From Deltaproteobacteria bacterium (lineage in GTDB: Bacteria; Desulfobacterota; Desulfarculia; Desulfarculales; Desulfarculaceae): 51,758 bases of DNA. Below, piece after piece: positions 9,226 to 18,579 of this stretch. The notes beneath the pieces are model-generated. The model did no database searches. It was not told the DNA's origin and saw only the letters and a list, made by a program, of their open reading frames with translations. Within the stretch, counting starts at the first letter, position 1. Every line of letters starts with the position of its first letter. Made by a program: the position numbers and the translations under genes. Where the stretch lies: assembly GCA_021811275.1 (NCBI GenBank), contig JAJZPI010000006.1:1-51758 (forward strand). The letters run 5' to 3'.

Positions 9226-9291
9226 TTCCAGGATTCTGCTAGTTTGCGACAACGGTCCGTTTCCGCGGGGTCGGGCCAACGGGAGGACATC

Positions 9292-11532
9292 GTGGCAGGA
9301 TGCAGGCGGCGTACAGGTGTTGGCTCCTTCTGGCTGGTTTGGCTCCTCTGCTTGCTGGGCCTGCTGTGCCTTGGCTCGCCCAAGGCATGGGCGGCGGAGC
9401 TTATCAAAGTCGACGCCCAGGGGCCGGTGGATATCCGGGCCGACCAAGTGACCTTCGACGAAAACGCCAAGTCCTACCTGGCCGTGGGCGAAGTTGAAGT
9501 CGTGCGCGGCGTCAACCGCATCTTCGCCGACCGGGTGCGCCTGAATTCCCAAACCCTGATCGCCGAGGCCGAGGGCCGGGTGAGGGTGAATACCCCCACC
9601 GAGGTGCTCACCGGCGAGCGCATGCTGGTGGACCTCCAGGGCGGCACCGGCAAGGTGTACAACGGCTTGATCTTCGTGCGCCCCGCCTACTACTACTTGC
9701 GCGGGGAGGAGATCGAAAAGACCGGCAAAGACACCTACAAGATGCGCTACGGCAGCTTCACCACCTGCGACGGCTCCGCGCCCGCCTGGGAGGTGACCGG
9801 CCGCGACATGGAGGTGTCCATCGACGGCTACGGCCAGGCCTACGACACCTCCTTCCGGGTACGCGACTTCCCGATATTCTGGACCCCCTACGCCGCCTTT
9901 CCGGCCAAGTTCAAACGCCAGTCCGGCCTGCTGCCGCCGGTCATAGGCTACTCCGACCGCGACGGCTTTTTCCTCAGCCAGCCCTGGTACCAGACCCTGG
10001 GGGATTCCCAGGACATGACCCTGACCCTGAACTACATGTCCAAGCGCGGCCTGGACTCCAGCCTGGAGTACCGTTACGCCCTGGACCGCTCCAGCAAGGG
10101 CATGTTCGCCTTCGACTACCTGCCCAACGACGGCATGGCCCAGGAACTCTATGACCAGTACAAGAACGCCGACATCTGGCACACCCGCTACTGGGTGCGA
10201 GGCAAGGTCGACCAGCCTCTGTTCAATAACAACATGTTCCTGAAGGCCGACATCGACTTGGTCAGCGACCGGGACTACCTGCGCGAATTCGCTTACGGCT
10301 ACACCGGCTACGAGAGCACCAAGGACCGCTTCGACCAGTGGTTCGGGCGCAACTTCGACCCCAGCACCTCCACGGTGCGCGAGAACAAGATAAATCTCCA
10401 GCGATACTGGGCCTCTTCCACCTTCAACGCCAGCGTGATCTATTACGACGACTTGGCCAGCGACAACAAGCAGACCCTGCAATATCTGCCCTCGATCACC
10501 TACGATGCCACCCGCCAGGCCGTGGGCGACACCGGGCTTTACTTCCAGATGAATTCCGCCTACAACTATTACTACCGTGAGGAAAATTCGCGCGGGCACA
10601 TCCTGGACGTGGCGCCCACCATGTCCCTGCCGCTTAATTTCAACGACTACCTGGAGTTGGAGCCTTCCTTCACTTTTAAGGAAAGGGCCTACAACGTCAC
10701 CAGGGATTCCAACGACAGCGGCGACCCCAAGCTGAACGGCCTGAGCAACCTGTGGAACTTCTCCACTGCGGCCTCCACCTATCTCTATCGGGTCTTTGAA
10801 TTCGGCTCGGCCGAGGACCCCCTCAAGATAAAGCACGCCCTGCGCCCCAACGTCACCTACGCCTACACCCCCAACATAAGCGAGGACGACGTGGGCTACC
10901 TGGCGCGTTATGGGCAGAACCGCTACAACGTGATCTCCTACGGTCTGGACAACACCCTGACCAGCAAAAAGATCCAACAGGACGAGGAAACCGGCGAGGT
11001 GCGTCCGGTCTACCGCGAATTCCTCAAGTTCGCGGTGAACCATACCTTCGACGTGGACCAGGCCCGCCTGGACGAAAGCGGAACCGTGGAGTCGCGCCCC
11101 TGGGGCACCCTGGACACCCGCACCCAGATATACACCAGCAGCTTCTTCCTGCTGCAGGGCGACACCTCCTGGAACCCCTACTCCAACCGCTGGGAAAGCC
11201 TGAACGGCCTGTTGAGGACCAAAGACCGCCGGGGAGACTCCATAACCCTGGACTACCTGTTCACCGAGGACTACGTGAAGCAGGTTTCCACCAAGCTCAA
11301 ACTGGCGGTGACCAAGGAATGGTTCGTGGGCTGGGTCAACCACAAGGACTTGGACGCCAACAGCGACTTCCAGGCCATCTACGAGGTGGGCTACGAAGGG
11401 CAGTGCTGGGGCGTGCGGGCCTTCTACCAGGATGACTCCCAGCAGCGCGGATTTTTCCTGGCTTTCTCCCTGGGCGGCTTCGGCGAACTCTTGAGCCGCG
11501 GCTGGCTGAGGGACACCACCTCCACCAAGTAA
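9292..11532 (+). CDS. lptD: LPS-assembly outer membrane protein LptD
   Basis: LptD is the outer-membrane beta-barrel that inserts lipopolysaccharide into the outer leaflet. I chose the GTG at 9292 over the upstream TTG at 9244 because GGGAGGA (9281-9287) lies just before it and the product (746 residues) then opens with a signal peptide: basic start, long Leu/Trp/Val core, and cleavage near AWAAE. After this come an LptA/OstA-like N-terminal beta-jellyroll (about residues 30-130, starting near IKVDAQGPVDIRADQV) and a long aromatic-rich region with alternating beta-strand pattern ending about 20 residues before the stop. Cysteines are few (for example in FTTCDG and GQCWGV), so the disulfide pattern of E. 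coli LptD may not apply. Confidence 0.93.
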   Translation: MAGCRRRTGVGSFWLVWLLCLLGLLCLGSPKAWAAELIKVDAQGPVDIRADQVTFDENAKSYLAVGEVEVVRGVNRIFADRVRLNSQTLIAEAEGRVRVNTPTEVLTGERMLVDLQGGTGKVYNGLIFVRPAYYYLRGEEIEKTGKDTYKMRYGSFTTCDGSAPAWEVTGRDMEVSIDGYGQAYDTSFRVRDFPIFWTPYAAFPAKFKRQSGLLPPVIGYSDRDGFFLSQPWYQTLGDSQDMTLTLNYMSKRGLDSSLEYRYALDRSSKGMFAFDYLPNDGMAQELYDQYKNADIWHTRYWVRGKVDQPLFNNNMFLKADIDLVSDRDYLREFAYGYTGYESTKDRFDQWFGRNFDPSTSTVRENKINLQRYWASSTFNASVIYYDDLASDNKQTLQYLPSITYDATRQAVGDTGLYFQMNSAYNYYYREENSRGHILDVAPTMSLPLNFNDYLELEPSFTFKERAYNVTRDSNDSGDPKLNGLSNLWNFSTAASTYLYRVFEFGSAEDPLKIKHALRPNVTYAYTPNISEDDVGYLARYGQNRYNVISYGLDNTLTSKKIQQDEETGEVRPVYREFLKFAVNHTFDVDQARLDESGTVESRPWGTLDTRTQIYTSSFFLLQGDTSWNPYSNRWESLNGLLRTKDRRGDSITLDYLFTEDYVKQVSTKLKLAVTKEWFVGWVNHKDLDANSDFQAIYEVGYEGQCWGVRAFYQDDSQQRGFFLAFSLGGFGELLSRGWLRDTTSTK

Positions 11533-11583
11533 CACGCCAGGCGGCGGGCGGACCGGCCCCGGCGGGCAAATCCTCCCAGGCTC

Positions 11584-11612
11584 TTGACAGAACAGGACCT
11601 TTCCCCTATATA
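11584..11612 (+). promoter_or_regulatory. Sigma-70-type promoter for rplM-rpsI
   Basis: A consensus -35 box TTGACA (11584-11589) is followed by a 17-base spacer and TATATA (11607-11612). Transcription would start near 11619, leaving a leader of about 55 bases before the rplM ATG. It lies in the 141-base gap after lptD, and AT-rich boxes stand out strongly in this GC-rich sequence. Confidence 0.82.
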
Positions 11613-11673
11613 TACGACTTCGACTACCACCGGGGCGATGCACACCCCCCGTTTTGGGACTAAGGCAGGGATT

Positions 11674-12111
11674 ATGAAGACCTACGTTGCCAAACCTGAA
11701 GACTTTACGCGTCAGTGGTACGTGGTGGACGCCGCCGAGCAGGTGCTGGGCCGCATGGCCACCCAGCTGGCCATGCGCCTGCGGGGCAAGCACAAGCCCG
11801 TGTTCACCCCCCATCTGGACACCGGCGACTTCATCATCGTCGTCAACGCCGATAAGGTGGTTCTGACCGGCCGCAAGTGGGACCAGAAGAACTACTACCG
11901 CCACAGCGGCTATCCCGGCGGCATTACGGCCACCGCGGCCAAGAAGCTCAAGGAGAGCAAGCCCGAGGATCTGATCCGGGCGGCGGTGCGCGGCATGCTG
12001 CCCAAGAACCGCTTGGGCCGGCAGATGCTCAAGAAACTAAAGGTCTACGCCGGGCCCGAGCATCCCCACTCCGCCCAGCAGCCCCAGCCCCTGGCCATCC
12101 AGGCCAGTTAA
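11674..12111 (+). CDS. rplM: Large ribosomal subunit protein L13 (uL13)
   Basis: This 145-residue protein begins [20 protein letters not shown] and contains the L13 core [34 protein letters not shown] and [12 protein letters not shown], as well as the conserved [13 protein letters not shown]. The ATG at 11674 is preceded by aaggcaggga. rpsI follows after 12 bases, the universal L13-S9 pair. The upstream frame through 11584 is promoter and leader, not coding. Confidence 0.97.
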   Translation: MKTYVAKPEDFTRQWYVVDAAEQVLGRMATQLAMRLRGKHKPVFTPHLDTGDFIIVVNADKVVLTGRKWDQKNYYRHSGYPGGITATAAKKLKESKPEDLIRAAVRGMLPKNRLGRQMLKKLKVYAGPEHPHSAQQPQPLAIQAS

Positions 12112-12123
12112 CGAGGATCGAAG

Positions 12124-12513
12124 ATGACTGACCGCTACTACGCCACCGGTAAAAGAAAAACCTCCGTGGCCCGCTGCTGGCTGGTGCCCGGCTCCGGCAA
12201 GGTAACCGTCAACAAGCGCCCGGCCGAGCAGTACTTCGGCCGCGAGACCGACACCATGGTCCTGCGTCAGCCCCTGGCCGTCACCGAGACCATTGACCAG
12301 TTCGACGTGTTGGCCACGGTGGCCGGCGGCGGCACCAGCGGCCAGGCCGGGGCCATCCGCCACGGCATCGCGCGCGCGCTCCTGACCTTCAACCCCGAAC
12401 TCAGGTTGGCCCTCAAGCGCGCGGGCTTCCTCACCCGCGACCCCCGCAAGAAGGAGCGCAAGAAGTACGGCCAGCGCGGCGCCCGTGCCCGCTTCCAGTA
12501 TTCCAAGCGCTAG
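12124..12513 (+). CDS. rpsI: Small ribosomal subunit protein S9 (uS9)
   Basis: This 129-residue S9 opens [16 protein letters not shown] and ends [17 protein letters not shown], where the basic C-terminal tail reaches the P-site tRNA. The internal signature [19 protein letters not shown] is intact. It is co-transcribed with rplM and followed by a strong intrinsic terminator. Confidence 0.97.
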   Translation: MTDRYYATGKRKTSVARCWLVPGSGKVTVNKRPAEQYFGRETDTMVLRQPLAVTETIDQFDVLATVAGGGTSGQAGAIRHGIARALLTFNPELRLALKRAGFLTRDPRKKERKKYGQRGARARFQYSKR

Positions 12514-12532
12514 ATTTCTCGCGCCAGGTTTT

Positions 12533-12568
12533 GCAGGGAGGGCCCGCGCGGGCCTTCCCTGCTTTTAT
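12533..12568 (+). terminator. Rho-independent terminator after rpsI
   Basis: Arms GCAGGGAGGGCCC and GGGCCTTCCCTGC form a 13-pair stem with one G-U pair around a GCGC loop (12533-12562). TTTTATTT follows directly. It ends the rplM-rpsI operon 20 bases after the S9 stop. Confidence 0.9.
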
Positions 12569-12615
12569 TTGGGCCCCGGCGGTGCCACGGCGGCCCGCGC
12601 ACCCGGAGGTGAAGC

Positions 12616-13653
12616 ATGATCCCCGTCGCCATCCTGGGCGGCTCCGGCTACACCGGCGTGGAGCTGATGCGGCTGATCGCCAACCATCCCCAGCTCAAAC
12701 TGACGGCGGTCAGTTCCCGCCAATTCGAAGGCCAGCCGGTATCTCGGGTCTTCGGAGCCCTGGAAGGCGCTCTGGACCTGCCCTTCAGCGCCGCCGAGGC
12801 GGGGGCCCTGGCGAAAAACGCCCGGCTGCTCTTCCTGGCCGTGCCCCACCAGACCGCCATGGCCGCCGTACCCGAGGTCCTGGCCGCCGGGGCCAAGGTG
12901 GTCGACCTCTCGGCCGACTTCCGGTTGCGCGACCTGCCCACCTACGAGAAGTGGTACGCCCCTCACACCTGCCCGGAATTCATCAAGGAGGCGGTCTACG
13001 GCCTGCCCGAGTTCTATCGGGGGCGAATCAAGGACGCGCGGCTGGTGGCCAACCCCGGCTGCTACGTCACCAGCGTGCTCACCGCTCTGGTGCCCCTGCT
13101 CAAGGCCGGGCTGGTGGAGCCCGATGGGCTCATCGCCAACAGCGCCTCCGGGGTTTCCGGGGCCGGCCGTTCGGCCAAACTGAACCTCATCCACGGCGAG
13201 GTGCACGACAACTACAAGGCCTACGCCGTGACCGGCCACCGGCACACCCCGGAGATGGAGCAGGAGCTTTCCCTGGCGGCGGGCCAAGAGGTGCGGCTGA
13301 CCTTCACCCCCCATTTGCTGCCCATCGACCGGGGCATTCTCTCCACCATCTACGCCCGGCCCGCCGGCGGGGCCTCCCCGGAGGCGGTGCGGGAATGCTG
13401 GCAAGCTGTCTACGCCGGCGAGCCCTTCATCCGGCTGCTGGGGCCCGGCGTTCTGCCGGCCACCAAGGAGGTGCGCGGCACCAACCGCGTGCAGCTGGCG
13501 GTGGTGGCCGACCCCCGCAGCGGACTCTTGAAGATTTTCTCCGCCCTGGACAACCTGACCAAGGGCGCCAGCGGCCAGGCGGTGCAGAACGCCAACCTCA
13601 TGCTGGGATTGGACGAGACGGCCGGCCTGCTGGACCTGGCCTGCACGCCCTAG
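12616..13653 (+). CDS. argC: N-acetyl-gamma-glutamyl-phosphate reductase
   Basis: ArgC reduces N-acetylglutamyl phosphate to the semialdehyde in arginine synthesis. The 345-residue protein has the NAD(P)-binding start VAILGGSGYTGVELMRLI, the active-site cysteine in NPGCYVTS (Cys149), and the HRHTPEME histidine segment. GGAGGTGAAGC precedes the ATG. No other arginine gene is in the window, and argC is separated from rpsI by a terminator. truA starts eight bases after its stop. Confidence 0.96.
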   Translation: MIPVAILGGSGYTGVELMRLIANHPQLKLTAVSSRQFEGQPVSRVFGALEGALDLPFSAAEAGALAKNARLLFLAVPHQTAMAAVPEVLAAGAKVVDLSADFRLRDLPTYEKWYAPHTCPEFIKEAVYGLPEFYRGRIKDARLVANPGCYVTSVLTALVPLLKAGLVEPDGLIANSASGVSGAGRSAKLNLIHGEVHDNYKAYAVTGHRHTPEMEQELSLAAGQEVRLTFTPHLLPIDRGILSTIYARPAGGASPEAVRECWQAVYAGEPFIRLLGPGVLPATKEVRGTNRVQLAVVADPRSGLLKIFSALDNLTKGASGQAVQNANLMLGLDETAGLLDLACTP

Positions 13654-13660
13654 GGCCGGC

Positions 13661-14587
13661 ATGACGGAGCATGGCCTTGATCTCTGGCCCGGCCTCTGGG
13701 GAGACTTCCCTCCGCATGACGTGCCGTTTCTTGCCGATGGCGAGGCTCAGGCGATAGAAAGCCCCCCCGCCGCCACCCGCCGCCTGGCCCTGGTCCTGGC
13801 CTATGACGGCGGCCCCTACGCCGGCTGGCAGGTGCAACCCGGAGCGGTGACGGTCCAGGGCGAGCTGGAGCGGGCCTTGAGCCAGCTCTGCGGCCGGCCG
13901 GTGCGCGTGCACGCCAGCGGCCGCACAGACGCCGGGGTGCACGCTTGGGGCCAGGTGGTCAGCTTCAACGCCTTCGGCCGCCTGGAGCCCGAGGCCATGC
14001 TGGCCGGCCTGCGCGCCCTGCTGCCGCCGGAGATCCACCCCCGCGCCCTGGGACGGGTGGCCCCGGACTTCCACGCCCGCTATGCCGCCAGGGCTAAAAC
14101 CTACGACTACTTCCTCTGGCCCCAGGCCGGGCCGGCCCTGTTCCAGCGCCAGCGGCTGTGGCCCCTCTGGCGGGCCCTGGATGAGCGGGCCGTGCGCCAG
14201 GCCCTGGAGCCCCTGCCCGGCCCGCGCGACTTGAAGCCCTTCGCCAGCCAGGGGGCAGAGGCCAAGGGCTCCACCGTGCGGCAGATTTTCGAGGCCAGGC
14301 TGGACACCGGCCCCCGGGGGCTCTGGCGCATCAGGCTCACGGCCAGCGGCTTCCTGCGCCACGTGGTGCGCAATCTGGCGGGCGCCCTGGTCATGGTGGG
14401 GTTGGGCAAGGCCCACCCCTTCAGCATCCTGGATGCCTGCGAGGCCGGCCGACGGTCCCGGCCGGGCCCCAAGGCCCCGGCGGGCGGCTTATACCTCAAC
14501 CGCGTCTTCTATCAATGCTACAATGAGTTGCCTTTGACGGAGAGCCCAGAGGCTCCCGCCTGGAATGCCAAGGAGGATGGAATATGA
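13661..14587 (+). CDS. truA: tRNA pseudouridine synthase A
   Basis: TruA converts U38-U40 of the tRNA anticodon arm to pseudouridine. The core begins at about residue 42 (LALVLAYDGGPYAGWQVQP), and the catalytic aspartate is in SGRTDAGVHAWGQ (Asp90). FYYFLW-like and FLRHVVRNLAGALV segments follow. Counting from the ATG at 13661, the protein has about 30 extra N-terminal residues compared with E. coli (Asp60). An in-frame GTG at 13721 would remove 20 of them, but I see no clear ribosome-binding site for either start. The stop overlaps the rmlA ATG (14584-14587). Confidence 0.93.
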   Translation: MTEHGLDLWPGLWGDFPPHDVPFLADGEAQAIESPPAATRRLALVLAYDGGPYAGWQVQPGAVTVQGELERALSQLCGRPVRVHASGRTDAGVHAWGQVVSFNAFGRLEPEAMLAGLRALLPPEIHPRALGRVAPDFHARYAARAKTYDYFLWPQAGPALFQRQRLWPLWRALDERAVRQALEPLPGPRDLKPFASQGAEAKGSTVRQIFEARLDTGPRGLWRIRLTASGFLRHVVRNLAGALVMVGLGKAHPFSILDACEAGRRSRPGPKAPAGGLYLNRVFYQCYNELPLTESPEAPAWNAKEDGI

Positions 14588-15318
14588 AGGGCGTCGTTTT
14601 GGCCGGGGGCCTGGGAACAAGACTCGCCCCGCTGACCCGGGTCACCAACAAACACCTGCTGCCCGTCTATGACAAGCCCATGATCTTCTATCCCATCCAG
14701 GCTCTGGTCAACGCCGGGGTGCGGGATATTTTGATCGTCACCGGCGGCAACAGCGCCGGCGACTTCCTGAAGCTCCTGGCCAACGGCAAGGACTTCGGCT
14801 TGAGGCATCTGAACTACGCCTACCAGGAGGGCGAGGGCGGCATCGCCGCGGCCCTGGACGTGGCCGAGCCCTTTGCCGAGGGCGAGCGCATCTGCGTGGT
14901 TTTGGGCGACAACATCATCGAGGAGAACTTCCTGGCCGCCGCCCGGGACTTCCTCGCCCAGCCCAGCGGGGCCAAGATACTGCTCAAGGAGGTGCCCGAC
15001 CCCCAACGCTTCGGGGTGCCCGCCTTCGACCAGGCCGGCAGGATCGTCCGCATCGACGAAAAGCCCAAGCAGCCCAAGAGCGGCTACGCCGTCACCGGCA
15101 TCTACATGTACGACCCGGACGTCTTCAGCATCATCAAGACCTTGAGGCCCAGCGAACGCGGCGAGTTGGAGATCACCGACGTCAACAACCACTACCTGGC
15201 CCGCGGCGACCTGAGCTATCAGGTGCTGGACGGCTGGTGGAGCGACGCCGGCACCTTCGCCAGCCTCCTGAGGACCAGCAACCTGGTGGCCCAGACGGGG
15301 GCCAACAAGATGGAATAA
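14584..15318 (+). CDS. rmlA: Glucose-1-phosphate thymidylyltransferase-type nucleotidyltransferase (short form)
   Basis: This 244-residue sugar-nucleotide pyrophosphorylase opens with LAGGLGTRLAPLT, the nucleotide-binding loop, followed by KHLLPVYDKPMI. VLGDNII holds the metal-binding aspartate and FGVPAFD the sugar-site region, and the C-terminus carries WWSDAGTFASLL. It would make dTDP-glucose from dTTP and glucose 1-phosphate. It is about 45 residues shorter than enterobacterial RmlA, lacking the C-terminal allosteric extension, and resembles the short archaeal and bacterial class. An RmlC-like epimerase lies 30 kb away at 44955; rmlB and rmlD are not in the window. Confidence 0.85.
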   Translation: MKGVVLAGGLGTRLAPLTRVTNKHLLPVYDKPMIFYPIQALVNAGVRDILIVTGGNSAGDFLKLLANGKDFGLRHLNYAYQEGEGGIAAALDVAEPFAEGERICVVLGDNIIEENFLAAARDFLAQPSGAKILLKEVPDPQRFGVPAFDQAGRIVRIDEKPKQPKSGYAVTGIYMYDPDVFSIIKTLRPSERGELEITDVNNHYLARGDLSYQVLDGWWSDAGTFASLLRTSNLVAQTGANKME

Positions 15319-15346
15319 TTGAGGGGTTGAACCGGTAGGCCCAGGA

Positions 15347-15544
15347 CTAGCCCTTGCCCTCGATGGCGTCCTTGACCCCGCGGTAGACCTGACCGAAGGA
15401 CTCGGGGAAGGCGGCCAGTCCGATGCGGCCGGTCTCGATGAACTTCACCGCGATTTCCTTGGCCGTCTTGAGGTAGGCCTCCTCGCGCGGACTCAGGCGG
15501 TCCGGGGCCGCCTCCTCGCGCTCCTTCTTGCCTCCGCCGCCCAT
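15347..15544 (-). CDS. Small conserved hypothetical protein (65 aa)
   Basis: This short minus-strand gene is convergent with rmlA. It begins with a Gly-Gly-Lys-Lys-rich start, then a helical core (SPREEAYLKTAKEIAVKFIE, GRIGLAAFPESFGQVYRG) ending DAIEGKG. There is no signal peptide or membrane segment. I do not recognise a named family. Its composition is that of a real coding frame and no larger gene overlaps it. The role is unknown. Confidence 0.6.
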   Translation of the reverse strand: MGGGGKKEREEAAPDRLSPREEAYLKTAKEIAVKFIETGRIGLAAFPESFGQVYRGVKDAIEGKG

Positions 15545-15764
15545 GTTCGCCTCTCACCAGGTTCGCGTTGGCCATGCAAGCGTCGCGGCCCCGGCCGGAG
15601 GAAGAAGGCACATTACTTCCCGGCGGGGCCCGCGCCCGAGGATAAACCTTGAAGCCCATCCCCGGCCTCTCAACCATAGCAGAAATGGCGCGCCCCCGGC
15701 AAGGCGGGCTGGCAGGCCCCGCGCGGGCTGGTCAGGGGCGCGCGGCTGCTATATGCTAACGCCC

Positions 15765-17633
15765 ATGAGTGAGCAGCCCAGCCAACCGCGCCCCATCCGC
15801 CTGCTCAGCGAGGAGCTGGCCAACCAGATCGCCGCCGGCGAGGTGGTGGAGCGCCCGGCCTCGGTGCTCAAGGAGCTGGTGGAGAACGCCCTGGACGCCC
15901 GCGCCCGGCGCATACAGGTGGAAACCATCGGCGGTGGCCGGGCGCTCATCCGGGTGGTGGACGACGGCTGGGGCATGGACCCCGACGACCTGCTTTTGGC
16001 CTTGGAGCGCCACGCCACCAGCAAGGTCGCCACGGCCGAGGACCTGACGCGGGTCTTGACCATGGGCTTTCGCGGCGAGGCCCTGCCCAGCATAGCGGCG
16101 GTGAGCCGGCTGACCCTGCGCTCGCGCCGGAGGGGAGCGGAGGCCGGGGCCGAGGTACGGGTGGCAGGCGGCTCCATTCGCGAGATCAAGGCGGTGGGCT
16201 GCCCCGAGGGCACTCAGGTGGAGGTGGCCGACCTCTTCTTCAACACCCCCGCCCGCCGCAAATTCCTCAAGAGCCAGGCCACCGAATCCGGCCACCTGGG
16301 GCAGGCCCTGATGCGCCTGGCCCTGTCCCGTCCCGAGGTGGCCCTGCGCTACATAAGCGGCGGCCAAACCGTCTACGACCTGCCCCCCGCCCCGGACCTG
16401 GCCGCCCGCGCGGCGGCGATCCTGGGCCGGGAGGCGGTGGAACATATGGCGCAGGTGGATGAGAGCGAGGGTCCGCTGGCGGTGACCGGCCTAGCCGGCC
16501 TGCCCAGCCTGAGCCGGCCGGCCGCGGACCAAGTCTTCACCTTCGTCAACGGCCGTTTCGTGCGCGACCGGGTGCTGCTCTCGGCCATCGGCCAGGCCTA
16601 CCGGGGACTCCTGCCCGGCGAACGCCGGCCGGTGGCGGTGGTGCACATCAGCCTGGACCCCGAGTTGGTGGACGTGAACGTGCACCCGGCCAAGGTGGAG
16701 GTTCGCTTCCGCGGCTCCCAGGAGGTTCATCAGGCCCTGGCCCTGGCCCTGCGTCGGGCCCTGGCCCGCTTCCGCCCGGGCCTGGGCGCTCGGCCGTTAC
16801 GCTCGGCCGCCGAGTCCGCGCCACAGCCCTCCCCGCCGGCCTGGTCCAAGGAACCAGCGGCCTGGAGCCCGCCGCCCTCGGCCGGCGTGGTGCGCGAACC
16901 GGCGGGCGAGCCCGCCCGGCCCTGGCCCACGGCCCGGATGCCCTCCATGCCCCTGGACCGGGAGGATACCGCCCCGCCCCTCACCCTGGTCATCCCCCAG
17001 GCCCCCCGGCCCCGTCCCCTCTTCGGGCCGGCCGGCGAGCTGGCGGTCATCGGCCAGCTGCACGGGCTCTACATCCTTTGCGCCTCGCCCGCAGGCCTGG
17101 TCATCGTGGACCAACACGCCGCCCACGAACGCCTGAGTTACGAGGTCCTTAGCGCGCAAAGGCGGGCCGGGGCCCTGCCTCGCCAGGGGCTCCTGACCCC
17201 AGCCAACCTGGAGCTGACCCCCCAGGAGGCAGCCTGGGCCGAGCGCCAGCGGGCCGACTGGGAGCGCCTGGGCCTGGAGATGGCCCCCTTCGGAGGCCGC
17301 ACATGGAGCGTCACCGCCCTGCCCGCCCTCCTGGCCGGGCGCGACCCGGCGGCCCTGGCCCACGATCTCCTGAGCGAGATGAGCGTAAGCGGCCTGCCCC
17401 CGGAAACCCCCGAATTTCTGGAGGCCGCCCTACGCGCCCTGGCCTGCCGAACTAGCCTCAAGCAAGGCCAACGCCTCTCCCTGGCCGAGATGGAGGAGCT
17501 GGTGGGCAAGGTGGCGGCCCTGCCTCCGCCGGTGACCTGCCCCCATGGCCGGCCGGTCTTCCTGGCCTTGAGCCGCCGCGACCTGGCCCGCTACTTCCAG
17601 CGCGGCAGCGAAGATGAAGGCAAGGGCGTCTGA
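15765..17633 (+). CDS. mutL: DNA mismatch repair protein MutL (endonuclease type)
   Basis: This 622-residue protein has an N-terminal GHKL ATPase (ELVENALDA with the Mg-coordinating Asn, DDGWGM, and GFRGEALPSI), a Pro/Ala-rich linker (about residues 345-425) and a C-terminal dimerisation domain. The endonuclease motif DQHAx2Ex4E is intact (DQHAAHERLSYE from residue 449), along with ACRTSLKQG and CPHGRP, which help bind metal. This is the MutH-independent nicking class. The ATG at 15765 is the natural start; an ATG at 15753 would add only four residues. miaA overlaps its end by 20 bases. Confidence 0.95.
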   Translation: MSEQPSQPRPIRLLSEELANQIAAGEVVERPASVLKELVENALDARARRIQVETIGGGRALIRVVDDGWGMDPDDLLLALERHATSKVATAEDLTRVLTMGFRGEALPSIAAVSRLTLRSRRRGAEAGAEVRVAGGSIREIKAVGCPEGTQVEVADLFFNTPARRKFLKSQATESGHLGQALMRLALSRPEVALRYISGGQTVYDLPPAPDLAARAAAILGREAVEHMAQVDESEGPLAVTGLAGLPSLSRPAADQVFTFVNGRFVRDRVLLSAIGQAYRGLLPGERRPVAVVHISLDPELVDVNVHPAKVEVRFRGSQEVHQALALALRRALARFRPGLGARPLRSAAESAPQPSPPAWSKEPAAWSPPPSAGVVREPAGEPARPWPTARMPSMPLDREDTAPPLTLVIPQAPRPRPLFGPAGELAVIGQLHGLYILCASPAGLVIVDQHAAHERLSYEVLSAQRRAGALPRQGLLTPANLELTPQEAAWAERQRADWERLGLEMAPFGGRTWSVTALPALLAGRDPAALAHDLLSEMSVSGLPPETPEFLEAALRALACRTSLKQGQRLSLAEMEELVGKVAALPPPVTCPHGRPVFLALSRRDLARYFQRGSEDEGKGV

Positions 17634-18579
17634 GGAGGCCAGGCCGCGCCTGGTGGTCCTGGCCGGCCCCACCGCCGTGGGCAAGACCGCCGTGGCGGTG
17701 GAGCTTTGCCACCGCCTGGGGGCCGAGGTGGTGGGCGCCGACAGCGTGCAGGTCTACCGGGGACTGGACATAGGCTCGGCCAAGCCCACGCCCGCGGAGA
17801 TGGCCCTGGCCCCCCACCACCTGGTGGACGTGGCCGAGCCCGACGAGGCCATGAGCGCCGCGCGCTGGGCCGATCTGGCCGAGGCGGCCATCGCCGAGAT
17901 AGACGCCCGGGGCCGCCGGGTCCTGGTGGCCGGAGGCACCGGGCTCTATATCAAGGCCCTGATCTTCGGCCTGGCCCCGGCCCCGGCTGTGGATCGAGAC
18001 CTGCGCGCCGGCCTGCAAAAGGACTGGGACCGCCTGGGCGGGGCGGCCCTGCACGCCCGCCTGGCCGACCTTGACCCCGCTAGCGCCGCCCGTCTGCACC
18101 CCGCCGACCGTCAGCGGATCATCAGGGCGCTGGAGGTGTGCTTGCAGACCGGTCGGCCCTTCAGCGAAAGCCAGCGAAGCCACGGCTTCGCCCGCCCCCG
18201 CTATCCACATCTGTTCCTGGGCCTTGAGCGGCCGCGCGCCGAGCTCAACGCCCGCATCGATCAGCGCTGCCGGGACATGTGGCGGGGCGGACTGATCAAG
18301 GAGGTGCGGGGGCTGCTGGCCCAAGGCCTGAGCCCCGAGGCCCCGGCCTTGGCCAGCCTGGGCTACCGGCAGGCCTTGGCCTTCATCCGGGGCGAAATGG
18401 ACGAGGCGACCGCCCTGGCCGAGATGGTCAGCCGTACCAAGGCCTACGCCAAGCGCCAGTTCACTTGGTTTCGCGCGGTCCCGGGTATAAACTGGTTTTC
18501 TCCCACGGCTATCGACGACCCGGCCGGCCTGGCCGCGCGGGCGGGTGAATTCTGGTCCCTCAAGGATATGGCGTCATGA
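17614..18579 (+). CDS. miaA: tRNA dimethylallyltransferase
   Basis: MiaA adds a dimethylallyl group to A37 of tRNAs reading UNN codons. The 321-residue protein has P-loop AGPTAVGKT (residues 17-25), GADSVQVYRGLDIGSAKP, LVAGGTGLYIKAL, DRQRIIRALEV and SLGYRQALAFI, all in family order. It overlaps mutL by 20 bases and the next gene by four (ATGA at 18576). MiaB, which methylthiolates the MiaA product, is encoded at 33271-34632, so both i6A-pathway steps are present but in separate operons. Confidence 0.95.
   Translation: MKARASEEARPRLVVLAGPTAVGKTAVAVELCHRLGAEVVGADSVQVYRGLDIGSAKPTPAEMALAPHHLVDVAEPDEAMSAARWADLAEAAIAEIDARGRRVLVAGGTGLYIKALIFGLAPAPAVDRDLRAGLQKDWDRLGGAALHARLADLDPASAARLHPADRQRIIRALEVCLQTGRPFSESQRSHGFARPRYPHLFLGLERPRAELNARIDQRCRDMWRGGLIKEVRGLLAQGLSPEAPALASLGYRQALAFIRGEMDEATALAEMVSRTKAYAKRQFTWFRAVPGINWFSPTAIDDPAGLAARAGEFWSLKDMAS

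Noticed and set aside
8770-11904. 1044-codon minus-strand frame across folC, lptD and rplM
   Set aside because: It crosses three genes with strong family matches and a promoter; its translation has no recognisable domain and is typical of GC-driven open frames.
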